Assembly: GCF_008728855.1 (NCBI RefSeq)
Contig: NZ_CP042906.1
Location: 992,001-1,056,000, forward strand
DNA length: 64,000 nucleotides
Source: Hypericibacter terrae
GTDB taxonomy: Bacteria; Pseudomonadota; Alphaproteobacteria; Dongiales; Dongiaceae
Reading direction: 5' to 3'
In this document: positions 44,607 to 53,353 of the stretch, one piece after another
Layout of the letters: each line of letters begins with the position of its first letter
Position numbering within the stretch: position 1 is the stretch's first letter
Program-made: the position numbers and the translations under genes
Notes under the pieces: model-generated
Databases searched by the model: none
What the model was told of the DNA's origin: nothing
What the model saw: only the letters and a program-made list of their open reading frames with translations

Positions 44607-45299
44607 TCAGTCCAGCCGCAGCATATAGCCGCGTCCCCGCACCGTATGGAGATAGCGGGGAAAGCGCGGATCGGGCTCGATCTTGCGGCGCAGGCGCGTG
44701 ATCTGCACGTCGACCGCGCGTCCGCTGCCTTCGGCCGAGGGCTGCTGCGACAGCTCCTCGCGACTGACGGCCTCGCCGGCGCGCTGCGCCAGGGCCGCCA
44801 GCAGCTCGGCCTCGGCCGTGGTCAGCCGGATCTCCTCCTGGCCGCGCTTCAGCTCGCGCCGGTCGAGATCGAAGGCGTGGGGGCCGAAGCGCAGCAGCCG
44901 GCGCGGGGCGGCCTGCGCCTGGGCGTCGCGGCTGCGGCGCAACACGTTCTGGATGCGCAGCACCAGCTCGCGCGGCTCGAAGGGTTTCGCCAGATAGTCG
45001 TCGGCGCCCTGCTCGAGGCCGGCGATGCGATGCTGCGCCTCGCTCATCGCTGTCAGGAGCAGGATCGGCACGTTGCTCTCCTGGCGCAGGGATTGGGTCA
45101 GCTCCAGCCCGCTCTCGCCCGGCATCATGATGTCGCAGACGATCAGGTCGAAGGCGAGCCCGGCCAGCCGCTCGCGCGCCTGCCTGGCGTCGGCTGCGGC
45201 GGTCACGCGAAAGCCCTTGTCGGCGAGGTATTTGCGGAGCAGCTCGCGCAGCCGGTTGTCGTCGTCCACGACGAGGATGTGGGGCGCTTCGGCGGTCAT
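44607..45299 (-). CDS. OmpR-type response regulator
   Basis: The 230-residue protein has a receiver domain (ILVVDDDNRLRELL, phosphoacceptor Asp in LIVCDIMMPGESG near residue 55, Lys in DDYLAKPFEPREL). The winged-helix DNA-binding domain has LTTAEAELLAAL and VDVQITRLRRKIE then GRGYML. It is upstream of and tightly linked to the EnvZ-type kinase. The signal and targets cannot be read from this window; osmotic or envelope control is the usual role. Confidence 0.93.
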   Translation of the reverse strand: MTAEAPHILVVDDDNRLRELLRKYLADKGFRVTAAADARQARERLAGLAFDLIVCDIMMPGESGLELTQSLRQESNVPILLLTAMSEAQHRIAGLEQGADDYLAKPFEPRELVLRIQNVLRRSRDAQAQAAPRRLLRFGPHAFDLDRRELKRGQEEIRLTTAEAELLAALAQRAGEAVSREELSQQPSAEGSGRAVDVQITRLRRKIEPDPRFPRYLHTVRGRGYMLRLD

Positions 45300-45376
45300 T
45301 GCCCCGGGATTATAGGCCGGCGCTCCCGGCCCCGGCCAGCCGGGCGAGCCTTGCCCCGGAGGGCCCGATCCGCCGG

Positions 45377-45871
45377 TCAGGGCTGCCGGCGCGGCAGCGC
45401 CAGGGCGGCACGGTCTTCTTCATTGATGAGGCCCAGCAGCACCTTGCGGAAGCCTTCGACCGCATCGGCGCCGGCGCTGCGATAGGCCGCCGCGATCAGC
45501 GAACGCTGGCGCTCGGAGAGGCGGCGCTCCAGTTCGGCGCCCTTCTCGGTCAATTCCAGCAGGCGCTGCCGGCGATCGCGTTCGCCGGGGCGCTGGCTCA
45601 CGAAACCCTGCTCCACCAGGGCACCCAGCACGCGGGACAGCGACTGCTTGGTGATCTTGAGGATGGCCAGCAATTCCGACACGGTCATGCCGGGTTTGCG
45701 GCCGACGAAATAGATGACGCGGTGATGGGCCCGGCCGAAGCCGAACTCCTCCAGCATCGCATCCGCCACGAAGGTAAAATCGCGGTAGGCGTAGAACAGG
45801 AGCTCCATGCCTTGGCGAAGATCCTCTTCGCGCAAAAACAAAGGGTTGGCAGGCGGGCGAGGGTCAACCAT
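45377..45871 (-). CDS. MarR-family transcriptional regulator
   Basis: The 164-residue protein has a MarR winged helix-turn-helix at about 60-115 (MTVSELLAILKITKQSLSRV, with the wing VEQGFVSQRPGERDRR) and long dimerisation helices at both ends. It is divergent from ilvE, a conserved pair in alphaproteobacteria. A palindrome in the shared promoter (45901-45914) is its probable operator. Ligand unknown. Confidence 0.92.
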   Translation of the reverse strand: MVDPRPPANPLFLREEDLRQGMELLFYAYRDFTFVADAMLEEFGFGRAHHRVIYFVGRKPGMTVSELLAILKITKQSLSRVLGALVEQGFVSQRPGERDRRQRLLELTEKGAELERRLSERQRSLIAAAYRSAGADAVEGFRKVLLGLINEEDRAALALPRRQP

Positions 45872-45900
45872 GGCGCACAGCGGAACGGGTTTACGTCAGG

Positions 45901-45934
45901 AATATTGACATATTTCCAGGTTTTCGTCTAAAAG
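45901..45934 (+). promoter_or_regulatory. ilvE promoter with MarR-type operator
   Basis: AATAT-TGAC-ATATT (45901-45914) is an inverted repeat 30 bases from the marR start. It contains a consensus TTGACA (45905-45910), with TAAAAG 18 bases later as a weak -10. A second -10-like TATTAT lies at 45953. Binding of MarR here would block the ilvE promoter and repress marR. Confidence 0.5.
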
Positions 45935-46107
45935 CGATCGGGACAGTGCTGCTATTATAGTGCGCCGGTTCAGGCCGCACCGCGCCAAAAAAAATCAAGG
46001 CTCGAAGGGGTCCCCGCAGGACGGCGGGAGCCCCGGTCTGGATCCCGCGGACAGGTTGATCGACCAGGCGCTCACCCGGCGCCCTTCAAAGAGAGGTTTC
46101 TACGGTC

Positions 46108-47007
46108 ATGAGTGTTCTCCCCTTCGACGATCGCGACGGTGTCATCTGGTTCGATGGCAAGCTGGTGCCCTGGCGCGAGGCGAAGATCCATGTCCTCACC
46201 CACGCGCTGCACTACGCCTCCTGCGTCTTCGAGGGCGAGCGCGCCTATGGCGGGCAGGTCTTCAAGCTGACCGAGCATAGCGAGCGGCTGGTGAAGTCCG
46301 CCGACATTCTGGGCTTCAAGATCCCCTACAGCGCCGCCGAGATCGACGCCGCCACCAACCAGGTGCTGAAGGCGATGAACCTGCAGGACGCCTATGTGCG
46401 CCCCGTGGCCTGGCGCGGCAGCGAGATGATGGGCGTCTCCGCCCAGCAGAGCAAAATCCACCTCGCCATCGCGGTGTGGGAATGGCCCTCCTATTTCTCG
46501 CCCGAGCTGCGCGAGAAGGGCATCAAGATCCAGTGGTCGAAATGGCGCCGCCCGGCGCCGGACACGGCCCCGACATCGAGCAAGGCGGCCGGCCTCTACA
46601 TGATCTGCACGCTGTCGAAGCATGAGGCCGAGCGCAACGGCTATGCCGACGCGCTGATGCTGGATTATCGCGGCCAGATCGCCGAATGCACCGGGGCCAA
46701 CGTGTTCCTCGTCATCAATGGCGAGATCCACACGCCCAAGCCCGATTGCTTCCTCGACGGCATCACAAGGCGTACCGCGATCGAGCTGGCGCGCCGGCGC
46801 GGGATCAAGGTGGTGGAACGCGCGATCTTCCCGGACGATCTGAAGAAGGCCCAGGAGTTCTTCATCACGGGCACCGCGGCCGAGGTCACGCCGGTGGGCG
46901 AGATTGCCGAGCATAAGTTCACGGTCGGCGCCGTCACCCGCCAGATGATGGCGGACTACAGCGCCGAGGTGCGCAAGCCCGCGAGCCAGCGCAGCGCCGC
47001 CGAATAA
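46108..47007 (+). CDS. ilvE: Branched-chain amino acid aminotransferase
   Basis: The 299-residue class IV PLP aminotransferase has GVIWFDGKLVPWREAKIHVL at the N-terminus and HYASCVFEGERAY. The catalytic Lys is in SSKAAGLYMICTLSK near 152-160, and AECTGANVFLV and LDGITRRTAIELARR follow. It interconverts Leu, Ile and Val with their keto acids. The leader of about 150 bases is C-rich with no attenuator that I can identify. A terminator follows. Confidence 0.95.
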   Translation: MSVLPFDDRDGVIWFDGKLVPWREAKIHVLTHALHYASCVFEGERAYGGQVFKLTEHSERLVKSADILGFKIPYSAAEIDAATNQVLKAMNLQDAYVRPVAWRGSEMMGVSAQQSKIHLAIAVWEWPSYFSPELREKGIKIQWSKWRRPAPDTAPTSSKAAGLYMICTLSKHEAERNGYADALMLDYRGQIAECTGANVFLVINGEIHTPKPDCFLDGITRRTAIELARRRGIKVVERAIFPDDLKKAQEFFITGTAAEVTPVGEIAEHKFTVGAVTRQMMADYSAEVRKPASQRSAAE

Positions 47008-47029
47008 CCCCACCGACGCTTCGGAGACG

Positions 47030-47065
47030 AAAGGGCCGCGCTCCCGGGAGGGACGCGGCCCTTTT
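47030..47065 (+). terminator. Rho-independent terminator after ilvE
   Basis: GGGCCGCG and CGCGGCCC form the base of a stem that continues into CTCCCGGGAG, followed by TTTT. It lies about 23 bases after the stop. Confidence 0.85.
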
Positions 47066-47215
47066 CGATTCCTGCCAGGGCCGGATTGCGTTCCCGTCAG
47101 GTCGATCGAGCGGGTTTCATTCTAGTGGCGGGCTCGGCGAACGCCCTATAACCCCAGAACTCGTCATGAGGGTGAGCTCGTACCGACGGGATCACCCGAC
47201 ACAAGGGGGTCACAA

Positions 47216-47986
47216 ATGTCGGAGGAAGAGAAAGCACTGCCGTCGCGCCGGGAGCTGCTGATCGGCGGCGCTGCCATCATCGCTGCGACGGCGGCATCCA
47301 CCGTGTCGGGCACGGCGGTCGCGGCGGAGACGCCAGGCCTGCAGTTTCAGAAAACCGACACCGCGGTGGTGTTCATCGACCCGCAGAACGACGTGCTGAG
47401 CGAGAAGGGCGCGAATTGGGGCGCCGTCGGTGCCAGCGTGACCGAGAATCGCACGGTCGAGAACATGGAGCGGATCTTCAAGGCGGCGAAGGCCAAAGGA
47501 TATGAAGTGTTCATATCGCCGCATTATTTCTATCCCACCGACAGCGGCTGGAAGTTCAACGGGCCGCTGGAGCGCGACGAGTTCCGGACGCACACCTTTG
47601 CCCGAAGCGGCCCGCTCACTCTGGCGGGTTTCCCCAATTCGGGCGCGGACTGGCTGGATCGCTTCAAGCCCTATATCGAAGATGGAAAGACGGTCATCGT
47701 CAGTCCGCACAAGGTCTGGGGCCCGCAGACCAACGATCTGGTCCTGCAGTTGCGCAAGCGGCGGATCGGCAAGATCATCCTCGGCGGGATGCTGGCGAAC
47801 ATCTGCGTGGAATCGCATCTGCGCGAGCTCCTCGAGCAGGGCTTCGAGATTGCGGTGGTGAAGGACGCCACCGCCGGTCCCCGCCATCCCGAATGGGGCG
47901 ACGGCTATCAGGCGGCGATGATCAATTACCGCTTCCTCGCCCATGCCGTGCTCACGACCGACGAAGCGATCGCGGGCATGGGGTAG
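47216..47986 (+). CDS. Tat-exported isochorismatase-family cysteine hydrolase
   Basis: The 256-residue protein has a twin-arginine signal (SRRELLIGGAAIIAATAAST) cleaved near VAAETP. The mature isochorismatase-like domain has the triad: Asp in VVFIDPQND, Lys in SPHKVWGP and Cys in ANICVESHLREL. The cofactor-free enzymes of this family hydrolyse amides or ureas such as nicotinamide, N-carbamoylsarcosine or biuret. Tat export is unusual for the family. AAGGGGG precedes the ATG. Confidence 0.9.
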   Translation: MSEEEKALPSRRELLIGGAAIIAATAASTVSGTAVAAETPGLQFQKTDTAVVFIDPQNDVLSEKGANWGAVGASVTENRTVENMERIFKAAKAKGYEVFISPHYFYPTDSGWKFNGPLERDEFRTHTFARSGPLTLAGFPNSGADWLDRFKPYIEDGKTVIVSPHKVWGPQTNDLVLQLRKRRIGKIILGGMLANICVESHLRELLEQGFEIAVVKDATAGPRHPEWGDGYQAAMINYRFLAHAVLTTDEAIAGMG

Positions 47987-48110
47987 GAAAGCCCACAAGC
48001 CAACGCTTCTCAGCCGAACGTCCCAGAACGCCCACCCCAGGCCAAGGGCGGCGTTCCAACAGAGAAACGACCCATTCGCTTGTTTTTCTCGCACGAGAAG
48101 TCGCGAGCCG

Positions 48111-48128
48111 ATATGCTTGACGGCATAT
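48111..48128. promoter_or_regulatory. Palindrome upstream of the TauE gene
   Basis: ATATGC-TTGACG-GCATAT is a perfect 6+6+6 palindrome that begins 37 bases before the ATG and holds a -35-like TTGACG in its centre. It may be the operator of an unlinked regulator, for example of the ArsR type. No regulator gene is adjacent. Confidence 0.4.
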
Positions 48129-48147
48129 ATCGTTCGCGAGACGAAAC

Positions 48148-48966
48148 ATGCGCACGGCGCTCGGTTGCCCCTACGCTCAGAGGGCCTTTGCTTATTCGGC
48201 GCCGATCGGCGCTCTCGCCGGCCTGATCGGGCTCGGCGGCGGCGAGTTTCGCCTGCCGGTGCTGATGCACGTCATCGGCTTTCCGGCGAAGGCGTCGATC
48301 CCGCTCAACCTGATCGTCAGTCTGACCACACTGGCGGCGGCCCTGCTGTTTCGCAGCCATGTCGTGCCGGCTGGCGCCCTGGAACAGCATCTGCCGGAGA
48401 TCGTCGGGTTGATGGTCGGCGGCATGATCAGCGCCTTTTGGGGCGCGGGGTTGGTCCAGCGTTTGAAGAGCGGACGCTTGATCGCTGCCATTGCGATCCT
48501 TCTGGCGGCGTTGGGCGGGCTTCTGTTGATCGAGGTTCTCTTCCCCTTTCAGCCGGTCGATCTTCCTGGCGGCCTCCTACTACGCCTTCCGCTCGCTATG
48601 CTGTTGGGTCTCGGTATCGGGCTGGTGAGCAGTCTCTTGGGCGTGGCTGGCGGTGAGCTTTTGATTCCAAGCCTGATGTTCGTCTTTGGCGCAGACATTA
48701 AAACTGCGGGGACCGCGAGCCTGATAATCTCTCTCGCGATCGTCGCGATCGGAATCTGGCGCTACGGGCGGCTCGGTGCGATCCCGCGCGGACGCGGTCC
48801 GCAGCGCATCACGATTGCGATGGGATTGGGCTCGATCCTCGGCAGCCTCATCGGCGGATTGGCCGCCGCCGCCGCGCCGGTGTTGGCCCTCAAGATCCTG
48901 CTTGCGCTGGTGCTGCTTGCGGCCGCCGCAAAAACCCTTTGGGAACGGTCGTCCGCTCGGGGCTGA
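48148..48966 (+). CDS. TauE/SafE-family sulfite/anion exporter
   Basis: The 272-residue protein has about eight membrane helices in two related halves. Each half holds a TauE signature (GLIGLGGGEFRLPVLM near 27-42 and SLLGVAGGELLIPSLM near 160-175). The family exports sulfite, sulfoacetate or other organosulfur anions. No ribosome site is obvious before the ATG at 48148. Its stop lies 10 bases before the convergent amidase fragment. Confidence 0.88.
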   Translation: MRTALGCPYAQRAFAYSAPIGALAGLIGLGGGEFRLPVLMHVIGFPAKASIPLNLIVSLTTLAAALLFRSHVVPAGALEQHLPEIVGLMVGGMISAFWGAGLVQRLKSGRLIAAIAILLAALGGLLLIEVLFPFQPVDLPGGLLLRLPLAMLLGLGIGLVSSLLGVAGGELLIPSLMFVFGADIKTAGTASLIISLAIVAIGIWRYGRLGAIPRGRGPQRITIAMGLGSILGSLIGGLAAAAAPVLALKILLALVLLAAAAKTLWERSSARG

Positions 48967-48976
48967 ACGCGAGGTC

Positions 48977-49100
48977 TCAGAGCTTCGGCCGGCGGTCGTC
49001 GCTGTCATACATCGGCCGCAACCGCTCATAGGCGCTGGCGGCGCGGAACATCGCGACATCGTCATAGGGGCGGCCGACGATCTGCCGGCCCGATAGCACG
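48977..49100 (-). pseudogene. Duplicated 3' end of the amidase gene
   Basis: The segment encodes QIVGRPYDDVAMFRAASAYE and the following RLRPMYDSDDRRPKL, the last 36 or so residues of the neighbouring amidase, with its own stop. 48981-49100 aligns without gaps to 49344-49463, with about 10 differences in 120 positions counted by eye. It has no start of its own and is separated from the intact gene by the 79-residue gene. Confidence 0.9.
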
Positions 49101-49103
49101 TAC

Positions 49104-49343
49104 CTAGGTTTCAGGGCTGGAGTTGCCAAGCCACTCGACCCGGCCTCGTGCGTCTCGTTCCGCATCGATCGCGGAAGCAAAGAGCGATGCCGTGTACTTT
49201 CGAAGCCTGATCCAGGCCATTTCGAGCGGCTCGTCGCTGAATCTTTCTTCCTCGAAGCCGTAAGTTCCGTCGTCACGCCGAAAAATAATCACCCGGCGCT
49301 TCCCATCGCGGTCGTAGATCGTATTGATGGTGTTCTCGCTCAC
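49104..49343 (-). CDS. Small uncharacterised protein between amidase repeats
   Basis: The 79-residue protein reads MSENTINTIYDRDGKRRVII, then RRDDGTYGFEEERFSDEPLE and ends near RDARGRVEWLGNSSPET. The DGTYGFEEER and ARGRVEWL motifs recall a small orphan family scattered in alphaproteobacteria, from memory and without a known role. The GTG start overlaps the amidase stop (GTGA), so it is translationally coupled. It is enclosed by the direct repeats of the amidase 3' end. Confidence 0.7.
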   Translation of the reverse strand: MSENTINTIYDRDGKRRVIIFRRDDGTYGFEEERFSDEPLEMAWIRLRKYTASLFASAIDAERDARGRVEWLGNSSPET

Positions 49344-50767
49344 AGCTTCGGCCGGCGGTCGTCGCTGTCATACATCGGCCGCAGCCGCTCATAGGCGCTC
49401 GCGGCGCGGAACACGGCGACATCGTCATAGGGACGCCCGACGATCTGCAGGCCCGTCGGCACGCCCGACTTGGCGAAGCCCGAGGGCACGTTCATGACCG
49501 GACAGCGGCTCATGGCATTGAAGGGCGGCGTCATGCACCAGTCGAGATAGCCGTCGATCTTGACGCCGTTGATCTTCATGCCCGGATCGCCGAGATCGGC
49601 GTCGGCCTTGATCGCCGGCAGGGCCAGGGTCGGGCAGATCAGCAGGTCGTAGGTCTGGAACAGCGCGCCCAGCTTCTCATACATGGCGCTCTCGATCTCC
49701 ATGCCCTCGACGAAATCGACCAGCGTCGTCTTCTTGGCGCGGCGCGCGAACTCGCGGGTATAGGGCATCATCTTGCGGCCATGCTCGGGGATCAGGCGCG
49801 AGACCCAGGCGCCGAAGAGGCCGGAGAGATGGGCCCAGGTGGCGCGATTCACGTCCTTGGTCCAGCCGATCTTGACCTCTTCCACCTTGGCGCCGAGGTC
49901 GCGCAGGGCGGCCGCCGCGGCCTTGGTGTTGGCCACGACCTCGCTGTCGACCTCGTAGAAATCGAGATCGACCGAGAGCGCGATGCGCCAGCCCTTGATG
50001 CCTTCGAACTTGTCGGGGATGCGCAGCTTCGGGCGCACCGGCACGATGTCGCGCGGATGCGGGCCCGACATGACGTTCTGCAGCATCGCCACGTCCGAGA
50101 CCGAGCGGGCCATGGGGCCGGCATGGTTGTACCAGTCGAGATTGAAGGGGCCGGAATCGGGATTGCGGCCATAGGGCGGCTTGAAACCATAGACGCCGCA
50201 GGCGGAAGCCGGGATGCGGATCGAGCCGCCGATGTCGGAGCCATTGGCGAGCGTGGTGGTGCCGGCCGCGAGCGAGGCACCGGCGCCGCCCGACGAGCCG
50301 CCCGAGGTGTAATAGAGATTCCAGGGCGTGCGGGTCGTGCCCCAGAGCTTGGTGTGGGTGATCGGCGCGCAGGAGAATTCGGGCGCGCAGGAGCGCGCCA
50401 GCATGATGGCGCCCGCCTTGAAGATCAGCTCCGCCGGCGGCGCCGTGACCGTGTCGACATTGTCCTTGAACACCAGCGAGCCGAAGGTGGTGCGCTCGCC
50501 CTTGATGGTGGTCTCGTCCTTGATGACGATCGCAAGGCCCTCGAGCGGCCGGGTGCGGCCGTCGGTGCGCATATATTTCGCCTCGGCCTTCTTGGCCTGG
50601 TCGATGGCGCGGTCATAGAAGGTATAGGTAAAAGCATTGACCTTGCTCTCGACTCGCTCGGCGCGCTCCACCAGCGCCCGCACCAGCTCCACCGGCGACA
50701 GCTTTTTGGTCTTGAAGCGCCGTACCGCTTCGGTCGCGGACAGATAGCAAAGATCGAGATCCGTCAT
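49340..50767 (-). CDS. Amidase of the amidase-signature family
   Basis: The 475-residue protein has the Ser-cisSer-Lys triad region: the Lys in AIVIKDETTIKGERTTFGS near 82, the glycine-serine loop YTSGGSSGGAGASLAAG, and the nucleophile in NGSDIGGSIRIPASACG near 180. Family members hydrolyse many amides, so the substrate is unknown. The ATG at 50767 starts MTDLDLCYLSATEAVRRF. The 3' end is duplicated downstream. Its neighbour on the upstream side is moaE, 140 bases away. Confidence 0.93.
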   Translation of the reverse strand: MTDLDLCYLSATEAVRRFKTKKLSPVELVRALVERAERVESKVNAFTYTFYDRAIDQAKKAEAKYMRTDGRTRPLEGLAIVIKDETTIKGERTTFGSLVFKDNVDTVTAPPAELIFKAGAIMLARSCAPEFSCAPITHTKLWGTTRTPWNLYYTSGGSSGGAGASLAAGTTTLANGSDIGGSIRIPASACGVYGFKPPYGRNPDSGPFNLDWYNHAGPMARSVSDVAMLQNVMSGPHPRDIVPVRPKLRIPDKFEGIKGWRIALSVDLDFYEVDSEVVANTKAAAAALRDLGAKVEEVKIGWTKDVNRATWAHLSGLFGAWVSRLIPEHGRKMMPYTREFARRAKKTTLVDFVEGMEIESAMYEKLGALFQTYDLLICPTLALPAIKADADLGDPGMKINGVKIDGYLDWCMTPPFNAMSRCPVMNVPSGFAKSGVPTGLQIVGRPYDDVAVFRAASAYERLRPMYDSDDRRPKL

Positions 50768-50907
50768 GCCGTATCCCCTGGATTTTTCACGGCGCGTTGA
50801 CCGCGCCGACAAGATTGGATTCGGTCATAGCACAGGGAACGCCGGTCACCCAAGCGGGTTGCGGACTCAGGGAAAACCAGGAGCAGGCAGAAGAAGAACG
50901 CGCGGGA

Positions 50908-51354
50908 CTAGAGCCAGCGCTTCTTCGCGGTGTCGTCGCTGTCGCGCGCGCTCACCCATTCGCCGCCGTCGGGAGTCTCTTCGAGCTTCCAGAAAGGCGC
51001 GTCGGTCTTGAGCCAGTCGATCAGGAACTGGCAGCTCTCGAGCGCGGCCGCGCGATGGGCCGAGGCGGTGATCACCAGCACGATCCGGTCGCCGGGTTCG
51101 AGCCGGCCATAGCGATGAATGACGAGGCTGCCCTGGAGCGCCCATCGCCGATGCGCTTCGGTCTCGATCTCGCCGAGCTTCTTCTCGGTCATGCCGGGAT
51201 AATGCTCGAGCGTCATGGCGCCGATCGGCTTGTCGCCCGCCATGTCGCGCACGAGCCCGACGAAGCAAGCAAGCCCTCCGATGTCGTGGCGGCCGCGCGT
51301 CAGCGTCGCCATCTCGGCGCCGGGATCGAAATCTTCGCGTTGGACACGGATCAT
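50908..51354 (-). CDS. moaE: Molybdopterin synthase catalytic subunit
   Basis: The 148-residue protein has DIGGLACFVGLVRDMAGDKP, the catalytic-site region MTLEHYPGMTEKKLGEIE, HRYGRLEPGDRIVLVIT and the Lys-containing LKTDAPFWKLEETPDGGEW. It inserts two dithiolene sulfurs from MoaD into precursor Z. It lies 12 bases downstream of moaD. Confidence 0.95.
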   Translation of the reverse strand: MIRVQREDFDPGAEMATLTRGRHDIGGLACFVGLVRDMAGDKPIGAMTLEHYPGMTEKKLGEIETEAHRRWALQGSLVIHRYGRLEPGDRIVLVITASAHRAAALESCQFLIDWLKTDAPFWKLEETPDGGEWVSARDSDDTAKKRWL

Positions 51355-51366
51355 GGCAGCGTCCGC

Positions 51367-51618
51367 TCAGCCGCCGGTGACGGGCGGGAACAGGGCGACC
51401 TCGTCGTTGGCCGCGACCGGATGGTCGAAATCGACATAGTCTTGATTGACCGCGACGCGCACCAGCTTCCGGTCGGCCAGCGCCGCGCGATAGCCGGGGC
51501 CGCGCTGGGCCAGCCAATCGACCAGGGCCCCCACCGTCTTGACCTCGGCGGGCGGCGCCAATTCCTCTTCGCCGCAGCCGATCCGGGCGCGGAACAAGGC
51601 AAAATAGAGCAGTTTCAT
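51367..51618 (-). CDS. moaD: Molybdopterin synthase sulfur-carrier subunit
   Basis: The 83-residue ubiquitin-like protein starts MKLLYFALFRARIGCGEEEL and ends in the Gly-Gly tail FPPVTGG required for thiocarboxylation by MoeB. It donates sulfur within the MoaD/MoaE synthase. Followed by moaE. Confidence 0.95.
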   Translation of the reverse strand: MKLLYFALFRARIGCGEEELAPPAEVKTVGALVDWLAQRGPGYRAALADRKLVRVAVNQDYVDFDHPVAANDEVALFPPVTGG

Positions 51619-51664
51619 GAGGCCAGATTAGCCCCTCGGCCCCGGCGCGACCAGTCTCTGAGGA

Positions 51665-51964
51665 TCAGGGCTCGTCGTCCTCGTCCGCCGCCGCGGGCAG
51701 GGCGCGGTAGTTCTGGCGAATAGCCTCAGCGCCGGCGGGGTCAAAGCTGCGGTCCATCCAGCGGCCGGTGGCGGCAAGCCAGAGGCCCGAGCGATTCGCC
51801 CGTTCGATCGTCGCGCCGGGGCGGACCCGTTTCGAGACCGTGACGTGGCGAATGACGGGAGCGGAGACGGCCGGAAGCGAGATCGTGGGGAGCGGCATGG
51901 CATGGCCGGCCTCGTTCTGGTCGTCGGCGAAGCTCGGCAACAGGGAGGGGCTATGATCGGTCAT
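51665..51964 (-). CDS. Uncharacterised acidic protein, 99 residues
   Basis: The protein starts MTDHSPSLLPSFADDQNEAG and ends in an acidic AAADEDDEP tail. A middle part with RHVTVSKRVRPGATIERANR and LWLAATGRWMDR looks folded. AGGAG lies 8 bases before the ATG. No family is recognised. It lies 46 bases upstream of moaD. Confidence 0.6.
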   Translation of the reverse strand: MTDHSPSLLPSFADDQNEAGHAMPLPTISLPAVSAPVIRHVTVSKRVRPGATIERANRSGLWLAATGRWMDRSFDPAGAEAIRQNYRALPAAADEDDEP

Positions 51965-52228
51965 CGGCGCACTCCTGCCTCGGTGTTGTTCGCGTCCTTC
52001 CGGTGGAGATCGGCCCGATGGGATCGAAGTCCGATGGATCCAAGGGGCAGCGGAAGGAACGCGGTCGTCATCGATAGGGCGTCCCCATTCAACTGCGGAT
52101 CGATGGCCGGAATGTGGCAGTGCTGCCGATCTCAGGTGATTTCTCTGTGATGATGCGAGGGCGGTGCGTTACGCGATCGTCACGCTGCCGCAGTGCAGCA
52201 TCGGTGCGACAGCGAGCCGGGCCGCGTC

Positions 52229-53353
52229 TCACGCGTAACCGAAGACGCTCGCCACGGTGGCGGTTCGTTCACGAACGGTCCCGACTTCGGCCGGCGAAAA
52301 TTTCAGCCGGTAATAATCCGGCTTGCGCAGTCGCTCCTCCGCCTGGCGCAGCAGCGCATCGTCGGGCTCGAGATCCGCATGCGTCAGGATGCCGCCAACC
52401 GTTTCCCGCGGCGCCGCCACGAGATCCTCGTAGCGGACGATCAGGATCGCGCTCGCCAGCGCGTCGTCGGTCTCGATCTCCTTGGCCATCAGCCCATAGA
52501 GCTCGGCCCATTGCAGGGCCCAGCCTTCCGCCTCGCAGCCGGCCTGCCACAGCGCCCGGATCTCCGCGGTCGCGTCGGCATTGCCGCAATGGATCGGCCG
52601 GCGATCGAGCCCGAACTCGAAATGGCCGGCGCGGGCCAGATGCCGCCTGGCGGCCGGGTAGCGCGTCTGCGCGTCGCAGAACAGCCGATGCTGTTTCATC
52701 AACGAGGCCACATGCCAGAGCGGCTCGCGGATCGGCACGACGAAGCGCGCGTCGGGAAAGAGCTTCAGCAGATAGCCATGGCGCGTGCTGTCGTAATTGG
52801 CCTTGGCGAGATAGCGGGGCCGGTCGCGCACCAGCATCAGCTTGCGCAAATGGTCGCGCAGGAAGTTCTCGAAGGCGGGCTCGTCGACGCGCGCATCCAG
52901 CAGGGCCGAACGCGCCGCGTCATGGAGATCGGGAAAGAAGGCCATCCAGGCCGGCTCTTCGAAGGCTTCCGGGCTGTCCGAGGTCACCATGATTCCGTCG
53001 TGATGGGCCCGCTCCGCCGGCGTCTCCGCCTTCAGCGGCATGAATCCCAGGAGGCGGTTCCAGAGATAGGGAGTCAGCACCGGCGGGAAATCGCGATAGC
53101 GGTGGCTGGCGAGCTGCGGGTGCGAGGCCAGAAGCTCGAGCAGCATGGTCGAGCCGCTGCGGGCGAGGCCGGTGATCCAGACCGGGGCGGTGATCGGCTG
53201 GCGATCCAGCCGGTCGCGCAGCAGGCGGCTTTCCCAGCCTGCGGCGGCGCGCATCACGGCGCTGCGCTGGCACAGGACGGTGCCGAGCGCATCCATCCAC
53301 CCCGCCACCTTGAAGCTGGCGAGGCGGTCGCCCGCGGCCGGGCGATCGCTCAT
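52229..53353 (-). CDS. Cytosolic PAPS-dependent sulfotransferase
   Basis: The 374-residue protein has the 5'-phosphosulfate-binding P-loop WITGLARSGSTMLLELLASH (near 70-89) and the 3'-phosphate motif RFVVPIREPLWHVASLMKQH. It resembles the Sulfotransfer_3 group, with long insertions. It transfers sulfate from PAPS to a hydroxyl or amine; the acceptor is unknown. The ATG overlaps the stop of the upstream membrane-protein gene (ATGA). It ends the four-gene cluster that begins at 55859. Confidence 0.85.
   Translation of the reverse strand: MSDRPAAGDRLASFKVAGWMDALGTVLCQRSAVMRAAAGWESRLLRDRLDRQPITAPVWITGLARSGSTMLLELLASHPQLASHRYRDFPPVLTPYLWNRLLGFMPLKAETPAERAHHDGIMVTSDSPEAFEEPAWMAFFPDLHDAARSALLDARVDEPAFENFLRDHLRKLMLVRDRPRYLAKANYDSTRHGYLLKLFPDARFVVPIREPLWHVASLMKQHRLFCDAQTRYPAARRHLARAGHFEFGLDRRPIHCGNADATAEIRALWQAGCEAEGWALQWAELYGLMAKEIETDDALASAILIVRYEDLVAAPRETVGGILTHADLEPDDALLRQAEERLRKPDYYRLKFSPAEVGTVRERTATVASVFGYA

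Noticed and set aside
43305-45485. 726-residue open frame antisense to the EnvZ/OmpR pair
   Set aside because: Both genes on the minus strand have complete, diagnostic domains; the reverse frame has none.
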